Positions 12,801 to 25,199 of a DNA stretch of 64,000 bases are shown here, one piece after another. The stretch covers positions 4,857,001 through 4,921,000 of the forward strand of contig OY783220.1 of assembly GCA_963678705.1 (NCBI GenBank). Reading direction: 5' to 3'. Source of the DNA: Panorpa germanica (taxonomy: Eukaryota > Arthropoda > Insecta > Mecoptera > Panorpidae). The stretch's first letter is position 1, and every line of letters starts with the position of its first letter. Position numbers and translations under genes: made by a program. A model generated the notes under the pieces. The model saw nothing but the letters and a program-made list of their open reading frames with translations, searched no databases and was not told the origin of the DNA.

Positions 12801-15359
12801 GCGATTATTATTCTGGTTATTATTTTAGTCAAACATATCAGATTGGCTGATGATTCAAAACAATTAAATTTAAATACGATACAAAGATTATCGACTATAG
12901 ATTTATAAATGCTTTATTAGTACTACCTTAATTGCCGTTCCCAAATTTGCAGTTGATCCAAAAATACTTATATATTCTAATAAAAAAGAATTATTTTAAC
13001 AGTAAACTTTTTTTATTCTTTTTTACCAATAGAACTTGATTAAATTTTAAATGTAACACTCAGTTTTGAACAGAATACAAAATTTATCGAAAAGAAAAAT
13101 GTGCACAAGTAGGAAACAATTTTTTTAATATAAAATACCATGACGGAACTTAAATTTAATTACTTTTATTGATGAATTGATCCTCACGATAATTTTAACT
13201 GAAAAAGCTTTTCTATCAAAATTTCAATTGTCAAAATTATAATGAATTGACTTTATAAATTAAAGAACAAATTGATTTTAATCCAAATAATTTTGACAAG
13301 AAGCTAACCGCTAAACACAAAACGTAAAGTTACACTAATGTCACTGGAATGTCACTGATACGTTCTATGTTTAGCAGGCAATTTACTAGCAGTAGTTTTG
13401 TAACACTAACTGTTTATACAGAAGAGAATAAATGCAGTTGTAGATTTAGTTACAATTCCAGGGGGCGCGGCTGGCGGGAATGGAGACGCGGGGACCCTAC
13501 TCTAATCAACAGTCTGTGGAAGAGCAAACAACCCCTCGGAATTCGAAAACAATTAGGTTGGTTTTTGTTTATTATTTATATGGGTTTTACTATTACACTG
13601 CGTCATTACATATACGAGTATGAATACATCGCAGTAACGAGGATCGCTGTAATTTACATAAACGTGAAATATGGTTTATCGCAGAGCCATCCATTATTTC
13701 TACAAGCAATAAAATCTAAAATAATAATGATTTGTTACAATATATTTGCACAAATACGTAATAGCACTTAAATTTTATGATAAAGGGCCCTGTGGCGTAA
13801 TTGCTACGCAATATGAGGGGCAAAGAGGGCTACCAAAATTATTGGGGCTACCCAAATTGCACTGACGCTACTTTATGCAGTATAAAATAATGAATTAGCA
13901 CTCATTGCTGTTTTATTTTGTAATTATAGTTCTATGTTACTACGTTGTTTGTGGCATGTACGTATATTTAACGTCCATTTAGTGGTACGCCCTGATACAC
14001 CCACAACGGACGGATAATTTTTTGTTTTGTAAGTTATTGTTTCATATTGAATCAGTTTCTAAAGTTGAAACACTGTCTTTATCAGATAGCCTAATCTAAT
14101 CGGGAAAACGGGAGGGTCTTGGATACCACGGAAATTAAGATTTCCCGAAAAGTTTATCACTTAAAAAATGTATAGAATTAAAACTTTATACTTGTAACCC
14201 AATCATTATATAAGATGATGATGAAAGGGGTAATCACGTAATGAAATACGTACTGATTTGATGTTTAGGCGTCTCATATATTAATCACACTGGCGTAATG
14301 GTGCAGGTATGGCGAAGAAGATGCAACTGGGTTTGGAGCGCAAAAGATAGATTTTTTTAGATCTTGTGAACAAGTAACCTATTCTTTTTAAAATTTGTAA
14401 AAGATTTTCGAGAAATTCACTTAGGTATGTCGGGGTTTTTTGTCATTATTGTGCCAGATACGAGGAGGCACAATTTTGACACTTGCAATAAGTGCTTCAT
14501 ACTCTCGTTACGGCTCTGAATAATCATAACAATTTTTTGAATTTTTTATATAGATAAATCTGCAATAAGATGACCATTTTTGCCGATTTTTGAAGCAGAA
14601 CTTATGTTGCTGCTTATTTTTATTCTCACATTTTGTATTTCTTTGTTCTCTTTTTAATAGCAGTTAATAAAGAACATGACCACAATTTCTCCTTGGAAGA
14701 TGTGTGGAGAAAACTAAACACAAATGAATCCTCTTACCTACTAAGAATTATTTATTGCTCTCTTCTGACCAATGGATTCTTTTTGGGTCTTTCAACAAGA
14801 GAATTGTCAACATAAACTTACAGCGGTGAAATTTAGCAGATATTGTGATCCATTAGTAACATCAACATTTGTTCTTTGAATTGAAATAACAATATCACCA
14901 CTTTTCATGAAATATTGCGTTCTTCTCTTGATTTAAAAGAACACCTCTTATTGAAACACCTTTAAAATAACCGCTCTTGCTAAAAGTACTAGTTCTCACC
15001 AAGTTTAGACCTTTTTAGATGAAGTATTTAAGGTAATATCCATGTTTTGGATTATTCTAATTCAGTACATATGAAATTCAAACTGATATAATATTTAAGC
15101 TAACCTAACGAACCCGATACTGAATTGCTATTAAAATACCTATTTAGAGTGCTTAGGGTAAACACAAAAAACAATATTATTTAAAATGAATATCTAATTA
15201 CAATCTAAGTGTACTAATTACATTATATTAATACCAGGTAACGCAGAGGTCTACATCGTGTTAGCTCTTTTGATCGGCCTTGTCACTGTGGTGATCGGAT
15301 GCTGGCTTTCAGACAACTGCTGGTCACCGGAACCGGAACATGTTGTTACATTAGCCTGA
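3895..15359 (+). CDS. Unrecognised small two-TM membrane protein, four coding exons (165 aa model)
   Basis: Hand-built spliced model: exon with 5'UTR 3895-4116 (ATG at 4065), exon 4819-5047, exon 13462-13556, exon 15238-15359 (TGA at 15357). All junctions have AG/GT borders, and phases 1, 2 and 1 match, giving 498 nt and 165 residues. These exons are GC-rich islands in AT-rich sequence, as expected for coding exons here. Residues 2-17 are hydrophobic (signal peptide or signal anchor). The middle is rich in Gly, Ala, Pro and Val. A second hydrophobic helix lies at about residues 129-146 and is followed by a short Cys/Trp/Pro/Glu tail. The first exon is preceded by a polypyrimidine-AG, so a non-coding upstream exon is likely. 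I recognise no family. Exon 13462-13556 is open in two frames; I chose the one that fits both neighbours' phases. Weak points: in-frame stops precede the ATG and exon 2 is low complexity. Confidence 0.5.
6126..6432 (+). mobile_element. Non-autonomous Helitron-like element, copy 1
   Basis: The element starts with TC at 6126 and ends in CTAG at 6432. It is flanked by A on the left and T on the right, the insertion signature of Helitrons (5'-TC, 3'-CTRR, inserted between A and T, no target duplication). It has no coding capacity. It matches 9136-9460 almost base for base over the first ~170 bp and at the 3' end (GCCGGGACAGCTAG). Assignment rests on these ends; I did not find a strong 3' hairpin. 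Confidence 0.7.
7388..8080. mobile_element. PIF/Harbinger-type MITE with TTA target duplication
   Basis: The left end GGCCTGTCTCAGTATGG at 7391 is mirrored by its reverse complement ending at 8077, with one mismatch in the first 17 bases. The inverted similarity continues inwards (cgtatttaagcga..). Both sides are flanked by TTA (7388-7390 and 8078-8080). A 3-bp TWA duplication with GG(G/C)CCTGT-like ends is typical of the PIF/Harbinger superfamily. The 687-bp interior has no transposase; the longest open frame inside has no motif. Confidence 0.8.
8131..8243. repeat. 23-bp tandem repeat, about five copies
   Basis: Five imperfect units of about 23 bp follow each other, each beginning AATTCA(T/C/A)TG and most ending TTAATAGTA or similar. 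The repeat is AT-rich and non-coding. It lies immediately outside the right end of the Harbinger-type MITE. A simple minisatellite is the best explanation. Confidence 0.75.
9136..9460 (+). mobile_element. Non-autonomous Helitron-like element, copy 2
   Basis: This is a second copy of the element at 6126-6432: TC at 9136, CTAG at 9457-9460, A before and T after. Relative to copy 1 it carries an internal short direct duplication (the 'ttgactagattgagtaaatattc' block occurs twice, 9355-9404), which copy 1 has once. No open frame of interest. Confidence 0.7.
10147..10783. mobile_element. TIR element of a repeated family (family A), full copy
   Basis: The ends are inverted repeats: ATGGGCTTGTGTCCT at 10147 and its complement ending at 10783. 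The interior matches 27510-28074 nearly end to end (shared 'tactatatattgataaagtgg', 'aaagggattcaacgttgtac' and 'atatctccgtcaa' blocks). It has no transposase. I could not define a target duplication, so the superfamily is open. Related fragments occur at 22901, 23513, 36040, 63158 and 63453. Confidence 0.75.
11432..11648. mobile_element. Short TIR element (family B), copy 1
   Basis: This ~217-bp element begins TATAGTTCAAATTACGAGAA and ends with a diverged inverted copy. Its interior 'gaaaaagcactg..tcactcactt' and 'aataagataaaa' blocks match the better preserved copy at 46551-46776. No coding capacity. The TA at the very ends is compatible with a Tc1/mariner-type MITE, but that is only an inference. 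Confidence 0.65.
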
Positions 15360-16769
15360 GCTCGGGGGATGCAGGGGTGCAGTCACATCTAGTGGTCATT
15401 TTCGTTAATTGAAACACCACCAAGAGCATTAACGACATCTGTTATGAACGAAAGAACTAGATGAATTAAACAACTTTGTAACCCGCCCTGGTTACTCTTT
15501 GTTCAATCAGTTATGGTATTCAAACTTGTTGTAAAAATACACAATATCCAGGTAGCAAATGTGCAACTTGCATTGCAAGACAATTTCTATGTTAAAAATA
15601 GTAAATGAAACTTGGAATTACCTTGTGGCACGCTAACAAGTGTGAATATTCTACCTGGGTATAATCAAATAATAATAACATACTTTGTTTATTTTATTTT
15701 ATTAAATACAATGTCAATACCCTTAAATCTTTATAATATGAAAATATCTTATATATATTTATTACTCAGTAAACAGGAATGTAGCATTTACATAAGATTT
15801 ATGAAATAGAAGCATATATTACATAAATGTTACATAGGTATGTTAAGTTAAACGCATTTGATATACTCATACATTCTCTGTACTCACAGACTATACTGGC
15901 ATCAACTGTTCTTCTCAAAATGTTAATTGTAACCCCCATAACACGGGTTCCTGCAATGCGAATTCATGCAAAGTGACACATATTATATGTTAAAGATACA
16001 CAGTTATTAATTTTACAATGTTTTTTCCTATTAAATCTGTACGAAATATAAGAACATTTTTAACAGTGTACACAATAGAATATTAGGCCACACCTATTAT
16101 AGTTTTATAATTATAGTGTAGTTCTACTTCATGTATGTTAGGTAAAAAATATCCATAAGAATATTCTAACAACGACAACTGTAATTTTTGTTTATTTTAA
16201 ATATTTTGTTCTTCCTTGTGCTGCTGGTGAATTTTTTATTGTCCCTCAGGATCAATTTTATTTTGATCATACAAAATAATGTCTATTTATTTTGAATTTA
16301 TTTATATCCAGCACAATTTTTAGATCTCCAATCTGTGAAAGATTTAATAGCCCACTGACAGTAAAGCATCTTATTTTTCAATACTCAAGTACAAAACTGT
16401 AATATGCCTGAAGACTATAAGCAGATATTTGAAAGCAGAGAAAGACGAAAAAACCTTATTTATTTTGTCAATGAATCTATTTTAATCTCGTATTTAAAAA
16501 CTATGTATTATGTATTACTTATGTTTATAAATGTATATAATGTTTTAAGTGCTATTAATTATCGAAAGGATGCACTCAAGTCTAGCTCTAAACTAACCCT
16601 ACTTTCTTTTCTTCTTATTTTACGTCTTGTTTTTTAGCCGCCACTCTGAATTTAATACACAATTTAGGAACTAATTCAGCAATACATGGTACCCCAAATT
16701 TCTGCTTAGTCTAAATCACTCCTGCTATTCTTCACTAAGATGTACCAAACATCATTCAGAAATAGGCAT

Positions 16770-17022
16770 CCCAGTAAACATTTTGGAGTCACTTCGACAT
16801 CATATTGAAGATGCGTCATGATTTTTTTGTCATAAAAGAGTTCATTTATAGTTCAGTTTCTCACATTTTTTCATATAAAATGTCTACTTTATTGGCTACA
16901 AATGGCGAAATTACACCACCTGTCGGAGTGCAAATGAAGATAAAGTTGATGCGAACTATAATTGAAGTGCAATAGTGATAGAAACGTCACAAAATAGGGC
17001 ACTTCACCAAATGTTTACTGGG
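16770..17022. mobile_element. 253-bp MITE with CCCAGTAAACATTT ends
   Basis: The left end CCCAGTAAACATTTTGG and the right end CCAAATGTTTACTGGG are inverted repeats of about 17 bp with one base of length difference. The flanks share only AT on each side, so the target duplication is uncertain. The interior is non-coding. An isolated 'TTTACTGGGT' motif also occurs near 8359 and 18367, possibly ends of related decayed copies. Confidence 0.7.
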
Positions 17023-20000
17023 ATACTTAAAATAAATAAATGTCAATTGTTGAATTACTTATAAAAGATTATAAGTTATCACACTTTTTTCTAAGATCTT
17101 AATTTAAATTATATATTCACATGCCATGCGACCAAAACTTACATTCAAACCGCACAATATGAAGTTTATATTGGATTTTGATTTTATTAAGAATACGCAC
17201 GCATTTACGCACTTTTGTAGATACAATTTTAGACAGGTGTATTTATTTAACAAATTGAAAAATGTAAATAGGATTTCTGAAATAAAAAAGATTGCTATGT
17301 ACAAAGAAAATCTCAGCTACTTTTCTAATATAAATGCAACTAGATAAAATTAAAATAGAATTATTTCATTTACAATTGATACATTCTAATGGCTGTGAGG
17401 ATAGCTTATAAGATTTTATACTGCCTATAGAATAATAATTAATAGATTTAAAGTAAAATTACTTTTAAGACATGTTATTACGTTTTTAATTATAAATTAA
17501 TTTGATAAGTACTTAAAAAGGACTGCCTTTTAGAGAAACTTCATTAGTTTCGAGCCAACTACGAGGTGGTCTTTAAAGGTATAGATTATAAATTTAATTT
17601 CACTATAATTGTTGTAATCGATTTAGAAAACTAGTTGAGAAACAATTATAGAAATGTTTATACATTCGTAAATCAAGAATTAATTTAGAAATCCAATTTT
17701 TTTAACATAAATTTTGTAATATAAAGAAGTTTGTTGTTAAAAAGTTAAATAGCCGAGATTCTAACCATTTTGTGAAATACGAAAACGAAAAAAAATAAAT
17801 TCAATTTTTGGTCAATTGGTTACACTATGTTTATTCAAAAATTCACACACACGCAAAAATCTTTCCAATTTTAAAGTAAAATAAGCCTTTTTAGTACAGG
17901 TGCTTATTTGACATCTTTTTTTTTTTATGTTGTCAGTAATTGAACTATTTCTTTATATAAATATTGGTGACCACAACCTAGCCAAGACTATCACCGTTTC
18001 CATATAATCACAAATAAACTTTATAGTTTAATAAAATCACATTTAACTCTATTGCTATACTGTCAAACGAGCCTGCTTTAGTTCCTAAATTTAGATCCTA
18101 GTTCCTATTTGACGTTGTTGTCGCACACGGTCCTAATACTTACACTCTTATCGCCCAATTGCTATTTCAATTCTTTTTTTCTTTCACTTTTACGATTTGT
18201 TATTTACATCCATGTTTTAATTCGACTGCATTCGGTTCTATTCGGATGAAATCGGGTCTTGTTACCAACGTACAGAGCATATTTCCGAAATATTTCATAT
18301 GGAACAGTAAAGTCTAAACGAACTTTAATGATTTAACTTAAATATAAACTCGAATAGAGTCCAAATTGTTTACTGGGTTGTAATTATAATATAAGTAAAA
18401 TACAGTCACAAAAAATACAACGATTTTCAGTCATTAAGTGTTTGCATTTTGTCACAAGTAATTGAAATTAATTGCAATCAGATTTCAATCTTAATTGAAA
18501 ATTATTATGATTCATAAAACTTTTATTTATTTTTTATTTAATATTTTCATTCATAAGTTGACATTATTTAGACATACGTGTACTAAATGTGTTGTACTTT
18601 TAACGTACAAACTAGTGCGACATAAACATGCGATACTAATAAAACTATTACTTATACGTAGTATTTTTATGAAACAAAAATGTTACAAAGTTTTTGTTAA
18701 TATTTTTTTTTTCTAAAACAGGTTGAAGGAATTCGTTCGAAATATGAAAGCTTCCGACGTATAAACACAACTTCTTACAACAAATGTTGGATGTCGCATG
18801 TTTAAGTCGCACGTATGTGTACCATACTTAAGTTTATAATGGGTAAATATTTCATAACTTAAATATTTTGTAACTTATTGAACAAAGAAGAACCAGGATA
18901 GCGCCCTTGCTCTCCCCCCCAAAAAAATAAAACAAATACAAAAAATCTTCTTGCGGGACACACATACATAAATAATATAATAAACAATAGTTTTGTATAA
19001 AAATAAAAATAGAAAATAAGTTTATAATACAAATAAAATATCAGTATAATTTAAAATAAACATTTATTTTAAATAACAAAATTAAACTAAGAGCTTATAA
19101 CAAAATGAAAAAAAATTAAATAATAAAGTGATTGATTATCGTAAATCTATTTGTTTTTTAGGAATATTAAAAAAAAACAATTTAAAAAATTTCATAAAAA
19201 ATGACATTGCGGGTCAAAAAACAACAGAATTAATTAAGTTAAATGATTTTGTATATATTAAAAGTTTTATTAATTAAAAGCTCTGTCAAAATAAATTTTA
19301 TTAAGTTAAATACTTTTGTTTTTGAAAATATTACTACAAAATAAACTTATTATTACTGTTAGAGCGGTTTATACAGTTACTTAGTTACTTAAAAATCATG
19401 CTGTCTCATCTTGCACATAATATAATGTACTATGTAACTTGAAACAGCATGACAAAAGTGAAACAGAACGAATTTATATAGGTGATTGTGTAAAACGCTT
19501 TAGATTTTTAAATATTACTGAAAAATATGTATAGACCATACTAATTATCAAAGATTCATTTAATTTAGTACAATACGAGTAAATATATATTTGGGTAGAT
19601 TTCTTAATAATAAATTCTATCAATTTTATTACATTAAGAGGCAGTTGCTGAACTCATAGTTATCGCAAAAGTTTGTTTACATGGTCGGTTGAAGTGGTGT
19701 GTAGTGAGTTCAAACCTTTGGATAAATTTCTAAACACATTGAGAAGGAGGCGTCGTCTTTTAACATATGTTACTAATTCCATTCTTTCGAGATCAAATAT
19801 TATGATGTTTTATTAGAAGAGGGGATACATTTACCGTACGTGTAAATGTACGACAGTACATAGGTAAAATAAACAGTAGAAAGTACCTTATCGTTATTGG
19901 TATTACATTTATTTACAACACAGAATAAAACTTTTTGAAAGAAATAAGACGGAATACGATTTTTGAATTAACGAAATAACATAACCAAGTAATGACGGAT

Positions 20001-21731
20001 AATAACGAGAATCTATAAGGCATAGAATCTTTGGGACAATCACTTCATTAATCGACTTTCCTAAGAATTATAAAAATAAGTATTCTAGATACGAGTGACT
20101 CAAAAACTAAATCATTCTATTCATTTCTGTTCAGATAGGGAAGAGATTTTCATTTGTCTCCTTCTGTTTTCGTGTACCATAACCGACAAACCGATTTAAA
20201 ACGGTTCTGCTTCCACCATTGAAAAAATATAGCATTTACATATTTCATTATCCAAAGAATTTGAAAAACTTCTTTTTATTTAGGCACAAATACGGTTCTT
20301 GAAATTTACGGAACGGAATTTTTTGGTCGTGTTCATGCTAATTAATACGTTATTTGGAATCCATTTAGAGTCCCTAGACCAGATACAATTAAGTTTCTTG
20401 TGATTCAAAAACGGGTTTCCACTAATTCGAGAGCCATTTACAGACTGAGATGCTTCGCCACTGACCTGAAGCAACACCAAACCATTGAAAAAATAAATAC
20501 AAATTTTAAATGATTATTCCTTCAGCAATTTTCTTATTATACAAATATTTAACAAAAGAAGAAACTACCCAATTATATTACTGTTACTTTTTAATTATAA
20601 ATAATTCGTTAACTACAATATATACTTACATTTATTCTATTAATAATTAAAATAGCATTAATTATAATTAGTAATTAATAACTACATGTACCATATTGTA
20701 AAAAATCTAAAAGTTACACATGCAATTTTATGGAACAAAACACACAAAATAGTTGTGTTTTTTTTACAATTTTGTATTTGTATACCATTTTGTACTATAC
20801 TCATTTAACCCCCAACTAATAATAATATTGATGTTTTACAGAGAAACCTAAATCAACCATTTTGACAGTAATACTGACAGTAATAATATGGTTGGTTCAA
20901 GTTTCTCAACATTCATAGGAATTGCATTTAGCCTGGTAAAATAATCACGTCTTACGATGGATTAATCTTAGGTTTCATACATATATACAAAATGTAAACT
21001 ACGCCTTACTAGTTCATTGTAACGAAATGCTAATTAGTGTAATTAAGAAGCATTAAGGCAATATAATTCATACCATCATGCAATTCAGAAAATCATAATT
21101 CTTGTAGGCGTTTATATAGATCATTCTTCTCCACGTGAACCAACGAAATATATGATATCCCGACTAGAAATTTCATTGGGTCCTACTGCGGCATGCCTAG
21201 TAAGCATATCTCAATCGGGACTTAATGGTGACTCGACTGAGATAACCCAAAAAAGTTATTGAAAAAAGAAAGACTTAAGAAATCGAAGAAATACTAATAC
21301 GCTGCCGAAATAATTTTTGATGTGGAGATATTAGTAATTACTACATCTTTATTAATGATAGAGGGGGCAGAGTTTTCAAAAAATTAATTTTTTTACTGAG
21401 ATTGCCTGATTGGGACGTTGAGACCCTTTAAGGGGACAACCCGGTTGGATCCCAATTGGGTCATTAAAAAAAACTCTAAAAGATGGTTTAATTAAGAATC
21501 GATTTTGGTTTTTGGACTAGAATGATCCATATACATAATTTATTATTCAAAATAATATAAATAATTGTATATTACAAAATATTGTTAACAATATTTCACC
21601 CATTTGATATAATATGTTATAATTGATTTTATTATTTCTCCTGTACTAGTAGTAAACTTTAATCAGGATTTAGTCAATAAAAACATTTTAGATGTGTACT
21701 TGGTCCTTACCTTACATCAAATTCGTATTAC

Positions 21732-22382
21732 ATATTGGAGAAGCAAGAAATGTCACTTTTAGACACAGACTTTTCTCTTCTACCAAGACCAATAAGTAAG
21801 CACGACAAAGTCTTCGTCTCTTTCCATTGTTCATCTGCTGGTTACTAAAGTCATTATACTTATATCATCTAATCCAGCATCTAATGAATCTATTTGATAC
21901 CAACGCCAACCTGTGAACGCTTGTGTATTAAGCCGGACCAAACGATGTTACGAACACCTTCCAACGTTGTACGCTTGATGGTTGGACGCATCGTGTCGAT
22001 GCTGGAACTAACTGTGTACAACATTCATATTGGAAGAAGTTCGGGCTGTTGTCGATCTTTTGACTCGCGTTAAAAGGAATTTTTGTACTTCCACCACACC
22101 ATAATCCAGATGTCATGCATTACTGCATAGTGTCAGTGTGATCAAACATTCGTTCCACCGTGTGCCATGTCAATCTTCTAATATTTGACTCGTGGAAGGC
22201 AAACGTTTGAATCAAATGTTTACCGCATCGTTTGGTGCCTGCTTCAACAACATTCGATTCCCGTCGACAATACAGTCGTTCCAATGTGAACGCACTTGCA
22301 TAAGTAGCCAAAGAATACTTAATACAAACGCACTGATGCATTCTTTAAGATGATAAATGTACATTTCTTGCTTCTCTAATAT
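21732..22382. mobile_element. 650-bp TIR element (parent of the fragment at 192-345)
   Basis: ATATTGGAGAAGCAAGAAAT at 21732 is mirrored by the complementary ATTTCTTGCTTCTCTAATAT ending at 22382, giving ~20-bp terminal inverted repeats with a mismatch or two. The interior is GC-richer than its surroundings but has no transposase motif. A partial inverted copy lies at 192-345. Confidence 0.7.
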
Positions 22383-22900
22383 AACTCAATATACTTACAA
22401 TATAAGTTACATAACACAAATAAGAAAAACCTCACAAAATTGATGTTTAATATTCGTGTACTCGTAAAATACTGTTTTAGTTGTAACCTATCGCTTGCCT
22501 TCTAGTTAGTAAAGTGACCTATTATATACATACATATAACTAACAATACAATATATAGTACATATAGATATTTGTAACAAATAAAATAAAATGTATAATA
22601 CATTATTGAGAAATATTTCGTGTTATTCTAAAATGAAACCAAGTGGGAGTGCAATTTGTATTGGAAATGTGCAAATGTGCAAATGTACTCTGATCCATGA
22701 ATGTATAGTATTTATTAAATTATACGATTGTAAAATAGATGCTTTAAAATACGTGTTAACAACGAGTCTAACTTGACAAGAGTTTTACCCGAAATTTACA
22801 TATGTAGTTATAATTATTTTTATAAATAATGAAATGTCGTTTTACGAACGGCAAGTATGTGAACTGGCCAAGATATCAGTTTGCACGGTGTGAGTCCCCA

Positions 22901-23158
22901 ATGGGCTTAAGTCCGCTAAATTACTATCCCTTTTATACAACAGCAACAGAGATAGCATATTCAACACGTACAGACATGTTACGTCATAAATATGGCTGAC
23001 ATCTGTAGCACAAAAACGACAATTCGAATTTTTAATTGCAATATCTCCGTCAACATTTAGTTATTTATTAAAATAAAAATGCCAATATACATTTATTAAC
23101 ATCAATTTAAATCAACAATTGAAAAATCGACCTGTAAAAAATAAGTACACAACCCCAT
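22901..23158. mobile_element. Internally deleted family A element
   Basis: It starts ATGGGCTTAAGTCC and ends GTACACAACCCCAT, matching both ends of the family A element at 10147-10783. Only the right-hand part of the interior is present ('atatctccgtcaacatttag', 'acatttattaacatcaattt'). At 258 bp it is an internal-deletion derivative. A separate fragment of the left half of family A lies at about 23513-23660. Confidence 0.65.
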
Positions 23159-24806
23159 TGTGTTTTGAACTCATTTTTTTGGGGTTGATTTTTTAAAACT
23201 TTATTGAAATATTGGTTAATAAACGTATTTGTTAAATTGCCAAAAAATTACGGTTTCTCTTTACAGTTTGAGTTTTGTTTTGCTGCGTAATATTCCGGTT
23301 GTTATCCTTGTAGTTGAAGACGTCACGAACTAAATAAAATATGATAAGTTAAGTTATTTATTTTTCGTTTTATATCACGACATTATATTGAGACATTATG
23401 GGTCGACGGATCAACTGTTATAGCTTTGACGTCTAATACTGCATCACTTTTGGAGTCTCTTGTTTAGCAGTGATTGATTGTAAGGTTGGCAAATAGTAGT
23501 AAAGACTAAAGTCATTTTTTGTAAATATTTACCCGTTTAATTATTAAAGGGAAAAAAAATGACTATTTCAATCATTAATAAGTTCTATAATATTGCAAAT
23601 TAAATAAAAATAATTGAATATTTGAGGTTTTGATAATCAATTTTATCAATATACAGTTATGGTTCACAACCCAATTGTGGAACATTTGTCTCTGGACAAC
23701 GAAGCAACGTGTCAAGCTAAATGCTTTTAGCAACCTTAGATTCGTTCACGCGTCAATTTTTTTAATTGGGTGTTTGAGTAGTATTTGTCTTAACCTCTAT
23801 CAAATTATACTACGTACAAACCGAATTCTCGGTTTATTTGTTTAATTATTAAATTTTTATAAAATTTATTTTTAAGCAATTAAGAGTGAAAATAACTACA
23901 TTATTCTCTAAAATTATATTGATTGCAATGTGTGTTGAGGTAATCGTCCACTACTCGCATGAAACACGTTGGTTTCACTGTATAAAAATGTCAAAGAGAA
24001 AGAAAGAGAGAAGGAAGGCGAAGAAGGTCATTTAGCACGGAAGAAAATTAATTGTGTGATGACAGCTATATACTACCTTTATTTTTAGTTTGATAAATAT
24101 CTTGTAATAAATCAAATCATAAATATTAAAAGGGTAGAACACTTGCCTAAAATCAAAACTAAACAAATTTTATATACAAGTATATAAATCTTTCGAATAA
24201 AAAAATTGTACAGTTCACTTGATATGTTTTCAATTAATAAATATATTAATTAAAGTTAACCAAATGGGAATTGAACGCTTAATTGCTTCATAGGCAATCA
24301 AAAGAACAGGATAATTAGTTACAAATAAATAAAGTAAATGAATCTAAATTGTCCTTGATACAAATTTTGGATAAAACTCTTGTTTCTAACGAAGATTTAC
24401 TTAAAAATTAGCTGTAGATAAAATAAAATAATCTGGCCGTGTGAAACCACCGTCAGTTGTAAATCAATTATCTAAGACTGATTTAAACCAATAAATAACG
24501 GAAAGTATTCTTTACAAAATATGTGAAGAATACAAAAATTCATTGTAAATTTATAATAAAAAAATTTTAAAAAAAAAGTTGTATATTAAAAAATAAAAAT
24601 TAAATAAATTATGATAAACGAGTTAAAATGGTAAGTGACTATAATTGAAAATTAATATATTTTTTTCTTGTGTATTACAAAAACCGATCGTTATTGTTAA
24701 ATGTTGAATTTTTATCATTCAATTGTCTGAAATTGCGAAAGAAGCTCTTTTAGAATTCAATCTTATTTTATATTTTCTTAAGGCCCTGTTTATCCATATA
24801 AACTAA

Positions 24807-25199
24807 AGGCGTCCGTACATGGGGCGACTGATTTCAAACCTTAGCTCCGAATCTGCCGGAACCGAATGAGAATGGAATTGTGTTGTTAGTGAGAGAACGA
24901 CCGTGTATACGAGTGAGAGAACACACACGGCACGAACGAAACTAAACTGGTGTTGAGCACATTTTGAGGAATTATGTTTCTCGGTCGCAGGGAATGCTTG
25001 GTTGTATATGGTTGCATGCTTTTGATGGTGACATCATGAACAGAGATATGCACAAATACTATTCAAAAGTATTTAGATACATACATACATACAAATACAA
25101 CACAACAAAATCCCCTATTATGCTATTGTTAAAAATTCTATAGAGTCACGAAACACAGCTCGACTAGTTTGCAAACAGTCGCCTCATGTGCGGAGGGCC
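24807..25199. mobile_element. 393-bp Harbinger-type MITE with TAA target duplication
   Basis: Left end AGGCGTCCGTACATGGGGCG and right end CGCCTCATGTGCGGAGGGCC are imperfect inverted repeats (~24 bp), flanked by TAA at 24804-24806 and 25200-25202. The 3-bp TWA duplication and GGCC-type end suggest the PIF/Harbinger superfamily. It is not closely similar to the element at 7391-8077. No coding capacity. Confidence 0.65.

Larger units (their letters stand above)
5048..13461. other. Large intron full of short transposons
   Basis: This 8.4-kb stretch between two exons of the membrane-protein model contains no coding signal that I trust. It holds two Helitron-like copies, a Harbinger-type MITE, a 23-bp tandem repeat, a 637-bp TIR element and a 217-bp TIR element, all listed separately. 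It starts with about four tandem copies of a 7-bp TGTTCAC unit near 5110-5141. Confidence 0.6.

Noticed and set aside
13349..13771. 140-codon open frame on the plus strand
   Set aside because: It includes the GC-rich exon 13462-13556, but the rest on both sides is AT-rich with no coding signal. The exon itself is bounded by clear AG and GT sites.
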